DNA of 64,000 nucleotides from Staphylococcus gallinarum (GTDB lineage: Bacteria; Bacillota; Bacilli; Staphylococcales; Staphylococcaceae), in NCBI RefSeq assembly GCF_000875895.1, contig NZ_JXCF01000007.1, positions 372,001 through 436,000 on the forward strand. Reading direction: 5' to 3'. Below the pieces are notes generated by a model that saw only the letters and a program-made list of their open reading frames with translations, was not told the origin of the DNA and ran no database searches. Made by a program: the position numbers and the translations under genes. Shown piece by piece: positions 1 through 11,592 of the stretch; position 1 is the first letter of the stretch, and each line of letters starts with the position of its first letter.

Positions 1-512
1 AAAAAGATATTCGTACAATCATTCACTTTCATCTTTCAACTAGTCCGTCGAATTATTTACAAGAGATTGGTCGTGCTGGGAGAGATGGCAAACAAAGTCA
101 AGCCATCAGTTTATATCAACCAGATGATAGTTTCTTACTTGAAACACTGTTATTTACTGATATTATAACTAATGAAGATGTTAATGCATTTGAATTAGGT
201 ATGGATTTAATACCTTATAAAAAAGAAATTATTGAAATTTTAAGTAGTTATTATACATTTAATGAATTACGACATATATTTGAAAATACTTACCAACGTA
301 AAAGAAATGGTTATATCAGAATGTTGGGTTATAAGAATTTAGATCAGTGTAGACGCGCATATCTTATGGAATTTTTTGGTGAATTTGTGAATAAACGACC
401 TGAAAAATGTTGTGATAATGATGCTGATATTGAATTAATAAAAATATTTAATCGCAAAAAAGTAAAACGTAAAATTGATTATAATGAAAAATTAAAAAAT
501 TTGTTCAAATAG
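1..512 (+). CDS. RecQ-family ATP-dependent DNA helicase, C-terminal part (5' truncated by window edge)
   Basis: The reading frame is open from the window start (first full codon at base 3) to the stop at 510-512. The first visible residues include QEIGRAGRDG, which is helicase motif VI of the RecQ family, so this is the end of the second RecA-like domain plus the zinc-binding region. After it come CRRAYLMEFFGE and then KCCDND. The usual RecQ zinc site has four Cys; here the position of the fourth is Asp. No HRDC domain follows, as in the short Firmicute RecQ/RecS type. The location just upstream of ebpS fits the staphylococcal recQ-like gene. Role by family: 3'-5' DNA unwinding in recombination and repair. 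Function in this organism is inferred. Confidence 0.9.
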   Translation, partial: KDIRTIIHFHLSTSPSNYLQEIGRAGRDGKQSQAISLYQPDDSFLLETLLFTDIITNEDVNAFELGMDLIPYKKEIIEILSSYYTFNELRHIFENTYQRKRNGYIRMLGYKNLDQCRRAYLMEFFGEFVNKRPEKCCDNDADIELIKIFNRKKVKRKIDYNEKLKNLFK

Positions 513-668
513 ATAGACAATTACTTTACTTAACATTTTCAAACAAGCTATAATACAACTTATAATGACATAAATATTGTAGTTTTCTTAAAATAGGTAT
601 ACATATTTACGTTTGATTAGGGTAAAACAGTATATACTTAATATATAAATAAAGGAAGGATGATGAAT

Positions 669-2474
669 TTGTCTAACAACAACTTTAAAGATGATTTTGA
701 GAAAAATCGTCAATCAATTGATCCAAATGAACACCTAGACAAAACAAATGAATCTGTTGACGCTTCTGTTGACAATGCAAAAGAAGAAGTATCCGACAAA
801 AACAATGAGCAATTCCCTCCAAGAAATGCTCAAAGAAGACAACGTAGACGAGATACAGCAACAAATCAAAATAAAGGGGAACAATCTGATCAACAACAAG
901 AGCAACAACTTGATCAAGAACAACACCTTAATGACCAAAACAAATCATCATCAGACTTTAACCAGTCACAAGATCATGATGATCATTCACGAGACAATAA
1001 TATCTATCAAGAAACTTCTGATGAACAACATCGTAACAATCAATATGACAAATCAAATAACGACTTAAAGCAACAAGAAAATCATGACAGAAGTGACGTA
1101 AACACTCGTAAAGATGATACTGATTTATCACATCAAGATAAAGATGCAGCTGACAAGCGAACTGCAGATGATAAACATAATGGTAAAGGGTCTGCCATTG
1201 CTGGTGGCGCAGCAGCTGGTGCAGGTGCAGGTGCTTATGCTGCAAATAAACACAACAACGACAAGCATTCTTCGAAAGAACAGCATGTTGATGATCAAAA
1301 TGATACTACAAATCGTGAGCAAGACGCTACACAGACAGGTGGTACTACTGCTGGTGCTGGCACAGGCTCATATGCTGCAAATAAGGATGATGCTGATAAT
1401 AGAGTCAATGATCCAGAGCATAATAAAAATAACAAGGAACAACATGAGCAAAATGAATCAACCGATTCAAAAGATGGTTCCAAGAAAAAAGGCGCTGCTA
1501 TTGCTGGTGGTGCTGCTGCAGCGGGCGCAGGTGCAGGTGCTTATGCTGCTAGCAAATCAAACAAAGATAAAAACGCAGAAAGTAACACTGCAGACAATAA
1601 ATCAAACGAATCACAATCAAAAGAACAACATAATGAAGAAAAGAACAACGGTAAATCCAAGAAAAAAGGTGCCGCAGTTGCTGGTGGTGCTGCTGCAGCG
1701 GGTGCTGGTGGCGCCGCAGCAGCTTCAAAAGCAAGTGGTTCCGGTTCTAATGGAAATGGCGGAAACAATCATCAAAATAATAGTAATAATAACGATGATT
1801 ACAAACGTAAAAAGAAAAAAGGCGGCTTATTAGGTAAATTATTACCAATTTTAGCAGCAATCTTAATTTTGGCGGCAATTGGTATTTTCGGTGGCATGGC
1901 CTTAACTGGAAATAATGATGATAAGAGTGCTAACGATGATAAAAAAGTAGCTGATAATAAAGACAAAGACGGAGATAAAGATAAAAAAGCTGATTCTGAT
2001 AAAGATAAAGATAAGTCTAGCGATGACAAGTCTAAAAGTTCAGATGACAGTGAAAAATCATCTGGTGCGTCTGACGGCAGCGACTCTGACTCTGATCAAG
2101 CTACAAGTGATGCAGATTCATCTGACAACAGTAGTCAAAGCAGTAGTTCTGATCAAGCTACAAATGGTTCTGATTCTAGTGATCAAAGTGCTAGTGATAG
2201 TAACTCAAGTGGTGCAGCTACTGACCAAGGTCAATCTAGCTCTTCTAACAGCGATGATCAGTCAACAAGTGGCCAAAATAGTTCCCAAGATTCACAACAA
2301 TCAACAAACACTTCAGGACAACGTACTCATGTTGTAAATGGTCAAAACTTATATAGAATTGCTATTCAATATTATGGTGAAGGAACACCTGAAAATGTCG
2401 AAAAAATAAGACAAGCTAACAACCTTTCAGGCAATGATATACACAATGGTCAACGTTTAGTAATTCCACAATAA
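669..2474 (+). CDS. ebpS: EbpS-like cell-surface LysM protein (elastin-binding protein family)
   Basis: About 601 residues. The N-terminus [15 protein letters not shown] and the C-terminal LysM domain (last ~50 residues, [14 protein letters not shown] to VIPQ) identify staphylococcal EbpS. The TTG at 669 is chosen because AAAGGAAGG (651-659) sits at normal distance from it, while the ATGs at 660 and 663 abut that site. This start also gives MSNNN, as in S. aureus. Layout: long hydrophilic Gln/Asn/Asp-rich region, four Ala/Gly-rich repeats ending in AY/SY/AAAA plus Lys-rich linkers (about residues 175-365), one membrane segment (about 385-410), a Ser/Asp/Lys-rich spacer, then LysM. It is longer than the S. 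aureus protein I remember (~486). The TNSHQD motif linked to elastin binding is replaced by PNEHLD, so elastin binding is doubtful. A terminator follows. Confidence 0.88.
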   Translation: MSNNNFKDDFEKNRQSIDPNEHLDKTNESVDASVDNAKEEVSDKNNEQFPPRNAQRRQRRRDTATNQNKGEQSDQQQEQQLDQEQHLNDQNKSSSDFNQSQDHDDHSRDNNIYQETSDEQHRNNQYDKSNNDLKQQENHDRSDVNTRKDDTDLSHQDKDAADKRTADDKHNGKGSAIAGGAAAGAGAGAYAANKHNNDKHSSKEQHVDDQNDTTNREQDATQTGGTTAGAGTGSYAANKDDADNRVNDPEHNKNNKEQHEQNESTDSKDGSKKKGAAIAGGAAAAGAGAGAYAASKSNKDKNAESNTADNKSNESQSKEQHNEEKNNGKSKKKGAAVAGGAAAAGAGGAAAASKASGSGSNGNGGNNHQNNSNNNDDYKRKKKKGGLLGKLLPILAAILILAAIGIFGGMALTGNNDDKSANDDKKVADNKDKDGDKDKKADSDKDKDKSSDDKSKSSDDSEKSSGASDGSDSDSDQATSDADSSDNSSQSSSSDQATNGSDSSDQSASDSNSSGAATDQGQSSSSNSDDQSTSGQNSSQDSQQSTNTSGQRTHVVNGQNLYRIAIQYYGEGTPENVEKIRQANNLSGNDIHNGQRLVIPQ

Positions 2475-2519
2475 TAAAATTTTAAAGTGATACTAGCATT
2501 AATACACACGCTTTAAATA

Positions 2520-2560
2520 GGCGAGCTAATCTTATTCTTTGGATTAGCTCGCCTTAATTT
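2520..2560 (+). terminator. Rho-independent terminator after ebpS
   Basis: A perfect 12-bp inverted repeat (2520-2531 with 2542-2553) has a 10-base loop and is followed by TTAATTTA. It ends the ebpS transcript. Confidence 0.8.
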
Positions 2561-2702
2561 ATACATTGAAAATTTCCTGCTGCAATTAGTGACATTGGTA
2601 TATGATTAACTACTTTAAGTTATTGTTTAAAAATATGTTTATCTTACAATTATATATTCTAAATTTAAATAGTTGATATATAGAAGTTTCAGTTTCTTTC
2701 AT

Positions 2703-2730
2703 TTGGTTTTTTTATAACTACTGGTATAAT
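2703..2730 (+). promoter_or_regulatory. Sigma-A type promoter of ypdA
   Basis: TTGGTT (2703-2708) and a perfect TATAAT (2725-2730) are separated by 16 bases, about 30 bases before the ypdA start. The motif match is seen; the start point is inferred. Confidence 0.6.
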
Positions 2731-2760
2731 ATATGAGTGGTTAAAGGAGGACAATTACGT

Positions 2761-3747
2761 ATGCAAACAGTCGAAAGTATCATCATAGGCGGAGGTCCTT
2801 GTGGACTAAGTGCCGCTATCGAACAAAAAAGAAAAGGTATCGAAACATTAGTTATTGAAAAAGGTAACGTCGTAAATGCAATTTACAATTATCCAACGCA
2901 TCAAACATTCTTTTCATCAAGTGATAAATTAAGTATCGGAGACATTCCTTTTATTGTAGAAGACAGTAAACCTCATCGAAACCAAGCATTAGTATACTAT
3001 AGAGAAGTTGTTAAACATCATCAATTGCGTATTAATGCTTTTGAAGAAGTCCTTACCGTTAAAAAGATTAATAATCGATTTACAATTACAACGACTAAAG
3101 ATGTGTATCAATGTAGATTCTTAACAGTTGCTACAGGTTATTATGGACATCATAATACACTTGAAGTTGAAGGTGCAGAACTTTCAAAAGTTAAACATTA
3201 TTTTAAAGAAGCGCACCCTTATTTTGATCAAAATGTGGTTATAATAGGAGGCAAAAACTCTGCAGTTGATGCGGCATTAGAACTTGAAAAAGCTGGTGCT
3301 AATGTTACAGTACTATATCGTGGTGAAGCTTATCCACAAGCAATAAAACCATGGATATTACCAAATTTTGAATCTTTAGTAAGAAATGAAAAAATCAATA
3401 TGCACTTTAACGCTGAAGTTATAAAAATTAATGAAAACTCAATAGAATATAAGCAAGATGATCAAATATTCGAAATCCCTAATGATTATGTATTTGCGAT
3501 GATTGGTTATCATCCAGATTATGACTTCTTAGAATCAATAGGGATTGAAATAAACACAAATGAATTTGGTACAGCACCCGTACACAATAAAGAAACCTAC
3601 GAAACTAATGTAGAAAACTGCTATATTGCAGGTGTAATCGCTGCTGGTAATGATGCAAATACCATCTTTATTGAAAATGGAAAATACCACGGTGGCATAA
3701 TTACACAAAGTATTTTAACTAAAAAGCAAACACCGCTTGAATCATAA
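2761..3747 (+). CDS. ypdA: Bacillithiol disulfide reductase YpdA (Bdr)
   Basis: This 328-residue FAD/NAD(P)H flavoprotein recycles bacillithiol disulfide to bacillithiol with NADPH in the cytosol. The N-terminal dinucleotide-binding motif IIIGGGPCGLSAA contains Cys14, the conserved catalytic Cys of YpdA. A second nucleotide-binding motif, VVIIGGKNSAVDAALELEKAG, lies near the middle. ATG 2761 is preferred over the upstream in-frame GTG because AAAGGAGG (2743-2750) precedes it by 10 bases. It has its own promoter and terminator and stands alone. It works in the same thiol system as bshA and brxA further along the window. Similarity to S. aureus YpdA is very high from memory. Confidence 0.93.
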   Translation: MQTVESIIIGGGPCGLSAAIEQKRKGIETLVIEKGNVVNAIYNYPTHQTFFSSSDKLSIGDIPFIVEDSKPHRNQALVYYREVVKHHQLRINAFEEVLTVKKINNRFTITTTKDVYQCRFLTVATGYYGHHNTLEVEGAELSKVKHYFKEAHPYFDQNVVIIGGKNSAVDAALELEKAGANVTVLYRGEAYPQAIKPWILPNFESLVRNEKINMHFNAEVIKINENSIEYKQDDQIFEIPNDYVFAMIGYHPDYDFLESIGIEINTNEFGTAPVHNKETYETNVENCYIAGVIAAGNDANTIFIENGKYHGGIITQSILTKKQTPLES

Positions 3748-3806
3748 TAGATAGGACAATAAATATAAATAGATTCTGAGATGTAAAATCTTCGAACAAG
3801 TTTAAG

Positions 3807-3850
3807 AAGACAATTTCTATTGAAATAATATAGAAATTGTCTTTTTTATA
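3807..3850 (+). terminator. Terminator after ypdA
   Basis: A perfect 14-bp stem (3807-3820 with 3830-3843) is followed directly by a T-rich run. Confidence 0.8.
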
Positions 3851-4114
3851 ATTATTAGAAGTAGTAGCACGATGATGTTGGTATTCATCAATATTCAGTT
3901 CCAAGGTTTGATAAAACAATTTCAATAATATATCATCAACTAACAATTAAGGGGATTCGTATTGTAGTTACCTTTGACAGTAAAGTTGAGTTGCAGTCTT
4001 TATACTTAAAATAGCTCATTTGTTTAGTTTAATTATAGTTAGTAAATGAACAAAAGGATCATTTTTGCCCATAGTATTTTAATATGAATTTATACACAGA
4101 TACAAAGTATGTTA

Positions 4115-4180
4115 GCGTGACTCCTGAGGGAACAGGACAAGTTGAAGACTACAGGCTAAAGCTGTCCCCTAGGAAAGCGA
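4115..4180. repeat. 66-bp structured repeat, copy A
   Basis: It matches copy B (4328-4393) closely. From CCTGAGGGAACAGGACAAG onward only two substitutions are visible, with a few more at the left end. Internal complementarity (CCTGAGGG against CCCCTAGG; GGAC-AAG against CT-GTCC) suggests a folded element. It starts GCG and ends AAAGCGA. I do not recognise a named family with certainty. Confidence 0.75.
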
Positions 4181-4327
4181 TTTAACAATATATAATATGA
4201 ATGAAAATCTAGTAAATAAAATATTATAAATTTAATGATTGATATACCAACAAATACAAGACGAATTGAATAGAAGAATTTAAATGTATGATAATTTAAT
4301 AGGCACAAATAATTTCAACGTATTTTG

Positions 4328-4393
4328 GCGAGATTCCTGAGGGAACAGGACAAGCTGAAGACTACAGGCTGAAGCTGTCCCCTAGGAAAGCGA
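4328..4393. repeat. 66-bp structured repeat, copy B
   Basis: Second copy of the element at 4115-4180, in the same orientation, 147 bases downstream of the end of copy A. Its outer bases GGCGAG and CGAGCC could close a hairpin. Its AAGCTG/AGGCTG/AAGCTG stretch keeps slightly better self-complementarity than copy A. Confidence 0.75.
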
Positions 4394-4411
4394 GCCAATA
4401 ATATATATAAT

Positions 4412-4452
4412 CAAAAAAGCACTCAGATAAATTGAATTCAATCATCTGAGTG
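4412..4452 (-). terminator. Terminator of ansA (minus strand)
   Basis: A 9-bp stem (4420-4428 with 4444-4452) is followed, reading on the minus strand, by CTTTTTT. It lies about 130 bases beyond the ansA stop. Confidence 0.65.
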
Positions 4453-4579
4453 TTATTTTACCGAAATTCATATACAAGACTTTATTATTTATAAAACCTA
4501 TTGATGAAATGCAATTTAAAGTCATACTTTTAATAGACTTATAAATTTGGACTATCAATCTATCAATCAAATCCACAAA

Positions 4580-6292
<1,713 letters not shown>

Positions 6293-6587
6293 AACTATTT
6301 CAGCTCATCTTATTAAAAGCAACGTAAAAATTGACTAAAAAAGTTATATATTATTTCGAATAGGGTATAACAAGGATGTACAATTTTTTATGATTTTATT
6401 ACTACATATATTGGCATAAATGTAAAATAAAAGTAAAATTCATTAAATTTCAGTGAGTTTAAATCAAAATATTTTTACATTTATATAACAAAATGTATGG
6501 CATTCCTCTAAAAGAGTAGAATTTCTTGACAATTTTGACAGTTTATAAGATGTTATAAATATGTAGTGTAATAAGGAGGCAGACAAG

Positions 6588-7781
6588 ATGACTGAAGAAT
6601 TCAACGAATCAATGATCCACGATATTAAAGAAGGGGACAAGGTTACTGGCGAAGTTCTAGAAATAGAAGAAAAGCAAGTAATTGTTCATGTAAACGGTAG
6701 TAAGTTTAATGGCATTATCCCTATTAGTCAACTTTCTACTCATCACATTGATACACCTAGTGATGCTGTGAAAGTCGGTGACGAAATTGGTGCATACGTT
6801 ACAAAAGTTGAGTATGACGAAGAGAATGAAACAGGTGCATATATACTATCAAAACGTCAACTTGAAACAGAGAAATCATATGAATTCCTGCAAGAACAGC
6901 TTGATAACAATGAGACAATTGAAGCCAAAGTAACAGAAGTAGTTAAAGGCGGATTAGTTGTGGATGTAGGACAACGAGGTTTCGTACCTGCTTCATTAAT
7001 TTCAACTGATTTCATTGAAGATTTCTCTGATTTTGAAGGTCAAGTCTTAAAATTAAAGGTCGAGGAATTAGATCCTGCTAATAATCGCGTCATCCTTAGT
7101 AGAAAAGCTGTAGAAGAATTAGAAAATGCAGAGAAAAAGGACGCTTTATTATCTTCATTAAATGAAGGCGATGTTATCGATGGTAAAGTTGCTCGTTTAA
7201 CTAACTTTGGTGCGTTTATCGACATTGGTGGCGTAGATGGTTTAGTACATGTTTCTGAGTTATCTCACGAACATGTTAAATCTCCTGAAGATGTCGTTTC
7301 AATTGGTGATGATGTTAAAGTAAAAGTAAAATCAATCGATAAAGATTCTGAAAGAATCTCATTATCAATTAAGGATACTTTACCTAGTCCGTTTGAATCT
7401 ATCCAAGGAGAGTTTAGCGAAGGCGATGTTATCGATGGCAAAGTTATCAGATTAGCTGAATTTGGTGCTTTTGTTGAAATTAAACCAGGTGTACAAGGAT
7501 TAGTACACATTTCTGAAATTAGCCACAAACACATCGGTACTCCGAGCGAAGTACTAGAACCTGGTCAAGAAGTTAAAGTGAAAGTACTTGGTGTGGATAT
7601 AGATAACGAACGTATTTCATTATCTATCAAAGCAACATTGCCAAATGAAGAGTCTGATGATCACTCTCAAGAAAGCAGTAATGAAGAGACACAATCATAC
7701 TTAGATAGTTCATCAGATGAGGATGATAATCCTACACTCGGTGATGTCTTTGGAGATAAATTGAAAGACTTTAAATTTTAA
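6588..7781 (+). CDS. rpsA: S1 RNA-binding domain protein (YpfD, ribosomal protein S1 homologue)
   Basis: A 397-residue protein with four S1 domains, roughly residues 15-85, 103-167, 188-256 and 273-342. The last two carry the repeated phrases DGKVxRLxxFGAFVxI and GLVHxSEISHxH. Gram-negative S1 has six domains, so this is the shorter Firmicute form, whose role on the ribosome is less clear. The C-terminal ~50 residues are acidic and Ser-rich. The ribosome site AAGGAGG is strong. A terminator follows (7805-7837). Confidence 0.92.
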   Translation: MTEEFNESMIHDIKEGDKVTGEVLEIEEKQVIVHVNGSKFNGIIPISQLSTHHIDTPSDAVKVGDEIGAYVTKVEYDEENETGAYILSKRQLETEKSYEFLQEQLDNNETIEAKVTEVVKGGLVVDVGQRGFVPASLISTDFIEDFSDFEGQVLKLKVEELDPANNRVILSRKAVEELENAEKKDALLSSLNEGDVIDGKVARLTNFGAFIDIGGVDGLVHVSELSHEHVKSPEDVVSIGDDVKVKVKSIDKDSERISLSIKDTLPSPFESIQGEFSEGDVIDGKVIRLAEFGAFVEIKPGVQGLVHISEISHKHIGTPSEVLEPGQEVKVKVLGVDIDNERISLSIKATLPNEESDDHSQESSNEETQSYLDSSSDEDDNPTLGDVFGDKLKDFKF

Positions 7782-7804
7782 TTTGACCCATATATACCAA
7801 TTTA

Positions 7805-7846
7805 AATCTTGTCCTTATGATTTCATAGGACAAGATTATTTTTTAT
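7805..7846 (+). terminator. Terminator after rpsA-like gene
   Basis: A perfect 11-bp stem (7805-7815 with 7827-7837) is followed by ATTTTTTATG. Confidence 0.8.
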
Positions 7847-7979
7847 GTGCTTATATATACTGAAATGAAGCAACATATTCCGATTATCATTCAAGAGAGG
7901 CGATTGATTTAATATTTCTTTTGAATTAATTAAACCATGTGATAAAATTATAGAGATTATAAAAGAGAGGAAGTAAGTT

Positions 7980-9290
7980 ATGACTAAACCTATAGTAGCG
8001 ATTGTAGGAAGGCCCAATGTTGGTAAATCTACAATCTTTAATAGAGTTGTCGGTGAACGTGTATCTATTGTTGAGGATACACCCGGAGTAACTCGTGATA
8101 GAATTTATTCATCAGGCGAATGGTTAACACATGATTTCAATATTATTGATACTGGAGGTATTGAAATTGGTGATGCACCATTCCAAACACAAATAAAAGC
8201 ACAAGCAGAAATAGCTATAGATGAAGCAGATGTCATCATCTTTATGGTAAATGTACGTGAAGGGTTAACTCAAAGTGATGAAATGGTTGCCCAAATGCTA
8301 TATAAATCGAAAAAACCAGTCGTACTTGCGGTTAATAAAGTAGACAATCCTGAAATGCGTAATGAAATTTATGATTTTTATTCATTAGGATTCGGAGAAC
8401 CATACCCTATTTCAGGTTCGCATGGCCTTGGCCTTGGGGATTTGTTAGATGAAGTTGTTAAGCATTTTAAAGACGAAGAACCTGAACCTTACGATGATGA
8501 TACTATCCGTTTATCTATTATTGGTAGACCAAACGTTGGTAAATCTAGTTTAGTTAATGCCATTTTGGGTGAAGAACGCGTTATTGTATCTAACGTAGCT
8601 GGTACTACAAGAGATGCGGTTGATACAGAGTATAGTTATGATGGGCAAGATTATGTATTAATTGATACTGCTGGAATGCGTAAAAAGGGTAAAGTCTATG
8701 AAAATACTGAAAAATATTCTGTATTACGCGCATTAAAAGCGATCGAACGTTCAAATGTCATTTTAATCGTTATAGATGCTGAACAAGGTATTATCGAACA
8801 GGATAAACGTGTTGCGGGCTATGCTCATGAAGAAGGTAAAGCAATTGTTATCGTAGTCAATAAATGGGATACAGTTGATAAAGAAACGAATACAATGAAA
8901 GAATTTAAAGATGAAGTTCGTAAAGAATTCCAATTTTTAGATTATGCAGAAGTTGCATTTATTTCTGCAAAGGAAAAACTTAGATTAAAAACACTTTTCC
9001 CATACATTAGAGAAGCTAGTGAAAATCATAAAAAGCGTGTTCAAAGTTCAACTCTAAACGAAGTAATTACAGATGCCATTTCTATGAACCCAACACCTAC
9101 AGATAAAGGGCGTCGATTAAATGTGTTCTATGCGACTCAAGTGGCAATTGAACCACCTACATTTGTAGTATTCGTTAATGATGTAGAATTAATGCACTTT
9201 TCTTATAAACGTTATTTAGAGAATCAAATCAGATCAGCATTTGGTTTTGAAGGAACACCTGTGCATATTATACCAAGAAAACGAAATTAA
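7980..9290 (+). CDS. der: Ribosome biogenesis GTPase Der (EngA)
   Basis: A 436-residue protein, the normal family length, with two tandem GTPase domains: P-loops GRPNVGKST at about residue 10 and GRPNVGKSS at about residue 182, each followed by a DTxG motif and an N/VNKxD motif. A C-terminal KH-like domain (from about 350) ends HIIPRKRN. Der acts in 50S subunit assembly. AGAGAGGAAG precedes the ATG. gpsA follows 19 bases later, so the two are probably cotranscribed. Confidence 0.96.
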   Translation: MTKPIVAIVGRPNVGKSTIFNRVVGERVSIVEDTPGVTRDRIYSSGEWLTHDFNIIDTGGIEIGDAPFQTQIKAQAEIAIDEADVIIFMVNVREGLTQSDEMVAQMLYKSKKPVVLAVNKVDNPEMRNEIYDFYSLGFGEPYPISGSHGLGLGDLLDEVVKHFKDEEPEPYDDDTIRLSIIGRPNVGKSSLVNAILGEERVIVSNVAGTTRDAVDTEYSYDGQDYVLIDTAGMRKKGKVYENTEKYSVLRALKAIERSNVILIVIDAEQGIIEQDKRVAGYAHEEGKAIVIVVNKWDTVDKETNTMKEFKDEVRKEFQFLDYAEVAFISAKEKLRLKTLFPYIREASENHKKRVQSSTLNEVITDAISMNPTPTDKGRRLNVFYATQVAIEPPTFVVFVNDVELMHFSYKRYLENQIRSAFGFEGTPVHIIPRKRN

Positions 9291-9309
9291 TTAGACCGGA
9301 GGGGATACC

Positions 9310-10308
9310 ATGTCAAACGTTACCGTATTTGGCACTGGAAGTTTTGGAACCGCACTTGCGAATGTCTTAGCAGAAAATGGACATCAAGTATTAATGTGGG
9401 GAAAAAATGAACAAACAATTAACGATATCAATGAACAACATAAAAATACAAAGTATTTAAATGATGCAATTTTAGATTCATCGATTAAAGCAACATTAGA
9501 TATTGAAGAAGCAACACAATTTGCGGATATTTATTTAATGGCACTGCCTACAAAAGCAATGCGTGAAATTGCTAAAAAAATCGATAGCTTGCTAACAACT
9601 AAAAAAACATTTATACATGTGGCGAAAGGTATTGAAAATGACACCTTCAAACGTGTTTCAGAGATGTTAGAGGATTCAATTTCTCCTGAACACAATGCTG
9701 GCATCGGTGTACTATCTGGACCAAGTCACGCTGAAGAAGTTGTTATAAAACAACCAACAACTGTTGCCGCATCATCAAAGTCAAAAGAAGTTAGTTTGTT
9801 GACACAAGATTTATTCATGAATGAATATTTGCGTGTATATACAAACGACGATTTAGTTGGTGTTGAATTAGGTGGCGCATTAAAGAATATTATCGCTGTT
9901 GCTAGTGGTGTGATTACAGGCATGGGCTTTGGCGACAATGCTAAAGCAGCACTAATGACAAGAGGGCTGGCAGAAATAAGTCGTCTTGGTGAAAAGCTAG
10001 GTGCAGATCCACTTACTTTCTTAGGTCTTGGTGGCATTGGAGATTTAATCGTTACATGTACATCGACACATTCTCGTAACTTTACTTTAGGATACAAATT
10101 AGGTGAAGGTAAATCACTAGAAACAGCTTTAGATGAAATGAACATGGTTGTCGAAGGCGTTTATACGACGAAATCAGTTCATCATTTAGCTAAAAAGCAT
10201 AATGTTGAAATGCCAATCACTGAAGCTTTATATCGTGTTTTATTTGAAAATACACCTGTATCAGAAAGTGTCAAAGACCTCATGGGACGCGGCAAAAAGT
10301 CCGAATAA
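9310..10308 (+). CDS. gpsA: Glycerol-3-phosphate dehydrogenase [NAD(P)+]
   Basis: A 332-residue enzyme making sn-glycerol-3-phosphate from dihydroxyacetone phosphate for phospholipid synthesis. The nucleotide-binding [10 protein letters not shown] is near residue 8. The signature [17 protein letters not shown] contains the catalytic Lys, and [14 protein letters not shown] follows. GGAGGGGAT is the ribosome site. It follows der closely and precedes hup, as in other Firmicutes. Confidence 0.96.
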   Translation: MSNVTVFGTGSFGTALANVLAENGHQVLMWGKNEQTINDINEQHKNTKYLNDAILDSSIKATLDIEEATQFADIYLMALPTKAMREIAKKIDSLLTTKKTFIHVAKGIENDTFKRVSEMLEDSISPEHNAGIGVLSGPSHAEEVVIKQPTTVAASSKSKEVSLLTQDLFMNEYLRVYTNDDLVGVELGGALKNIIAVASGVITGMGFGDNAKAALMTRGLAEISRLGEKLGADPLTFLGLGGIGDLIVTCTSTHSRNFTLGYKLGEGKSLETALDEMNMVVEGVYTTKSVHHLAKKHNVEMPITEALYRVLFENTPVSESVKDLMGRGKKSE

Positions 10309-10477
10309 TAAAGTATTTTTACACTTTTAATTAAATTTATAACAATTTGTCATCAAAATCCCATTATTTCAACGTTTTTTGCGCATAAATCGTTGCAGTA
10401 GTGATTATCGTTGTGTTAAAGTCAAAGCATAATGATACAAAGTTATCATTATAGACCCTAGGGGAGGTGAATTCATA

Positions 10478-10750
10478 ATGAACAAAACAGATTTAATCAA
10501 TGCTGTAGCTGAACAAGCTGAATTAACTAAAAAAGAAGCAGGTTTAGCTGTTGATGCAGTATTCGAATCAATTCAATCATCACTTTCTAAAGGTGAAAAA
10601 GTACAATTAATTGGATTCGGTAACTTTGAGGTACGTGAACGTGCTGCACGTAAAGGCCGTAACCCTCAAACTGGTAAAGAAATTGATATCCCTGCAAGCA
10701 AAGTTCCAGCATTCAAAGCTGGTAAAGCTTTAAAAGACGCAGTTAAATAA
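10478..10750 (+). CDS. hup: DNA-binding protein HU
   Basis: A 90-residue histone-like protein that bends DNA and compacts the nucleoid as a dimer. [12 protein letters not shown] and the arm sequence [14 protein letters not shown] are diagnostic for HU rather than IHF. A strong AGGGGAGGTG site precedes it, consistent with high expression. About 170 bases before it are non-coding and likely carry its own promoter. A terminator follows immediately. Confidence 0.97.
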   Translation: MNKTDLINAVAEQAELTKKEAGLAVDAVFESIQSSLSKGEKVQLIGFGNFEVRERAARKGRNPQTGKEIDIPASKVPAFKAGKALKDAVK

Positions 10751-10766
10751 TTCTTTACTTTTACTT

Positions 10767-10797
10767 AAAGCCCTTTTAAAGGGGCTTTTTCTTTTTG
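10767..10797 (+). terminator. Terminator after hup
   Basis: AAAGCCC (10767-10773) pairs with GGGCTTT (10782-10788) and is followed by a T-rich tract. Confidence 0.75.
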
Positions 10798-11011
10798 TAA
10801 TTTTTTCGATGACGCAATACATAAAAATTAAACAATAACTCTCATTTAAGTGATTTACATAAAATTAGGGATTTAAAAATTCCATAATCTTCAACAAACT
10901 GTCATTAACTGGTATATTTAACATTAAATATTAATAACTTTAATTATCGTTGATTTTATTTTTCATTATATAATGTTAATATGTATATTGATAATAACGT
11001 GAGGTGTGAAC

Positions 11012-11557
11012 ATGGAAACGACATTAAGCATATTAGAAAAACAAATTAGCAGCAGACTTAAAGGTGTAGACCATTATGAATCTATATATTTCAACCAAAT
11101 ATTAGGTCAAATACTTGATACATACGATATTCCTGAAGAAGCGAAATTAGCTTGCCTCACTATAGATACTGCAATGCGCCACTTAGATGAAGCCTATATA
11201 AAAGATACTTCAAAGAAATCTATTTTAATCGGTGATTTAATAAGTGCCCATTTTTATACATTATTAGCAAGTTTAAATAATCCAAGTTATCAAAAGGATA
11301 TCAGTCGATCAATTGTGGAGGTAAATGAAATTAAATCATCTGTACACCAAGATGATTTAGATAAATCAGAAATGGGTTCTCACATACTAAAAGTAGAGAA
11401 CATTTTTTTAATGATTACGTTGAAGCATTATGCCAATGAAGCAATTGATATACAAAGCATTAATGACAAACTATTAAGTCAACTCATTGAACAGAAACCT
11501 GCTTATTTAAAAAAATATACAGATAACGAAATTAAATTATTCATTCAAAATATTTAA
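11012..11557 (+). CDS. hepS: Heptaprenyl diphosphate synthase component I (HepS)
   Basis: A 181-residue small, non-catalytic subunit that pairs with HepT to make the heptaprenyl side chain of menaquinone. It is assigned from position (first of hepS-menG-hepT) and from the helical motif [19 protein letters not shown] typical of component I. ATG 11012 is preferred to the GTG at 11006 because GAGG at 11001-11004 is too close to the latter. This subunit is poorly conserved, so the name rests mostly on context. Confidence 0.8.
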   Translation: METTLSILEKQISSRLKGVDHYESIYFNQILGQILDTYDIPEEAKLACLTIDTAMRHLDEAYIKDTSKKSILIGDLISAHFYTLLASLNNPSYQKDISRSIVEVNEIKSSVHQDDLDKSEMGSHILKVENIFLMITLKHYANEAIDIQSINDKLLSQLIEQKPAYLKKYTDNEIKLFIQNI

Positions 11558-11592
11558 CAAAACTGAAATCAAATTTAAAAGAGGTAATAACT

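Larger units (their letters stand above)
3851..4411. other. Intergenic region between ypdA and ansA with no supported gene
   Basis: The gap from 3748 to 4579 is the longest non-coding stretch of the window. It holds the ypdA terminator, two copies of a 66-bp repeat (listed separately) and the ansA terminator. The only open frame there (minus, 3719-3946) reads through the terminator stem, has no plausible ribosome site and looks spurious. Confidence 0.6.

Noticed and set aside
748..2337. Many alternative frames inside ebpS
   Set aside because: They are shadows of the low-complexity Ala/Gly/Asn/Lys coding region, with biased composition and no independent starts.
3719..3946. 75-residue minus-strand open frame after ypdA
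   Set aside because: It crosses the ypdA terminator hairpin and the ypdA stop, is AT-rich, and has no ribosome site.
6520..6570. Promoter of the rpsA-like gene using TTGACA at 6526 or 6535
   Set aside because: Two good -35 boxes exist, but no -10 hexamer lies at 16-18 bases from either; left unannotated.
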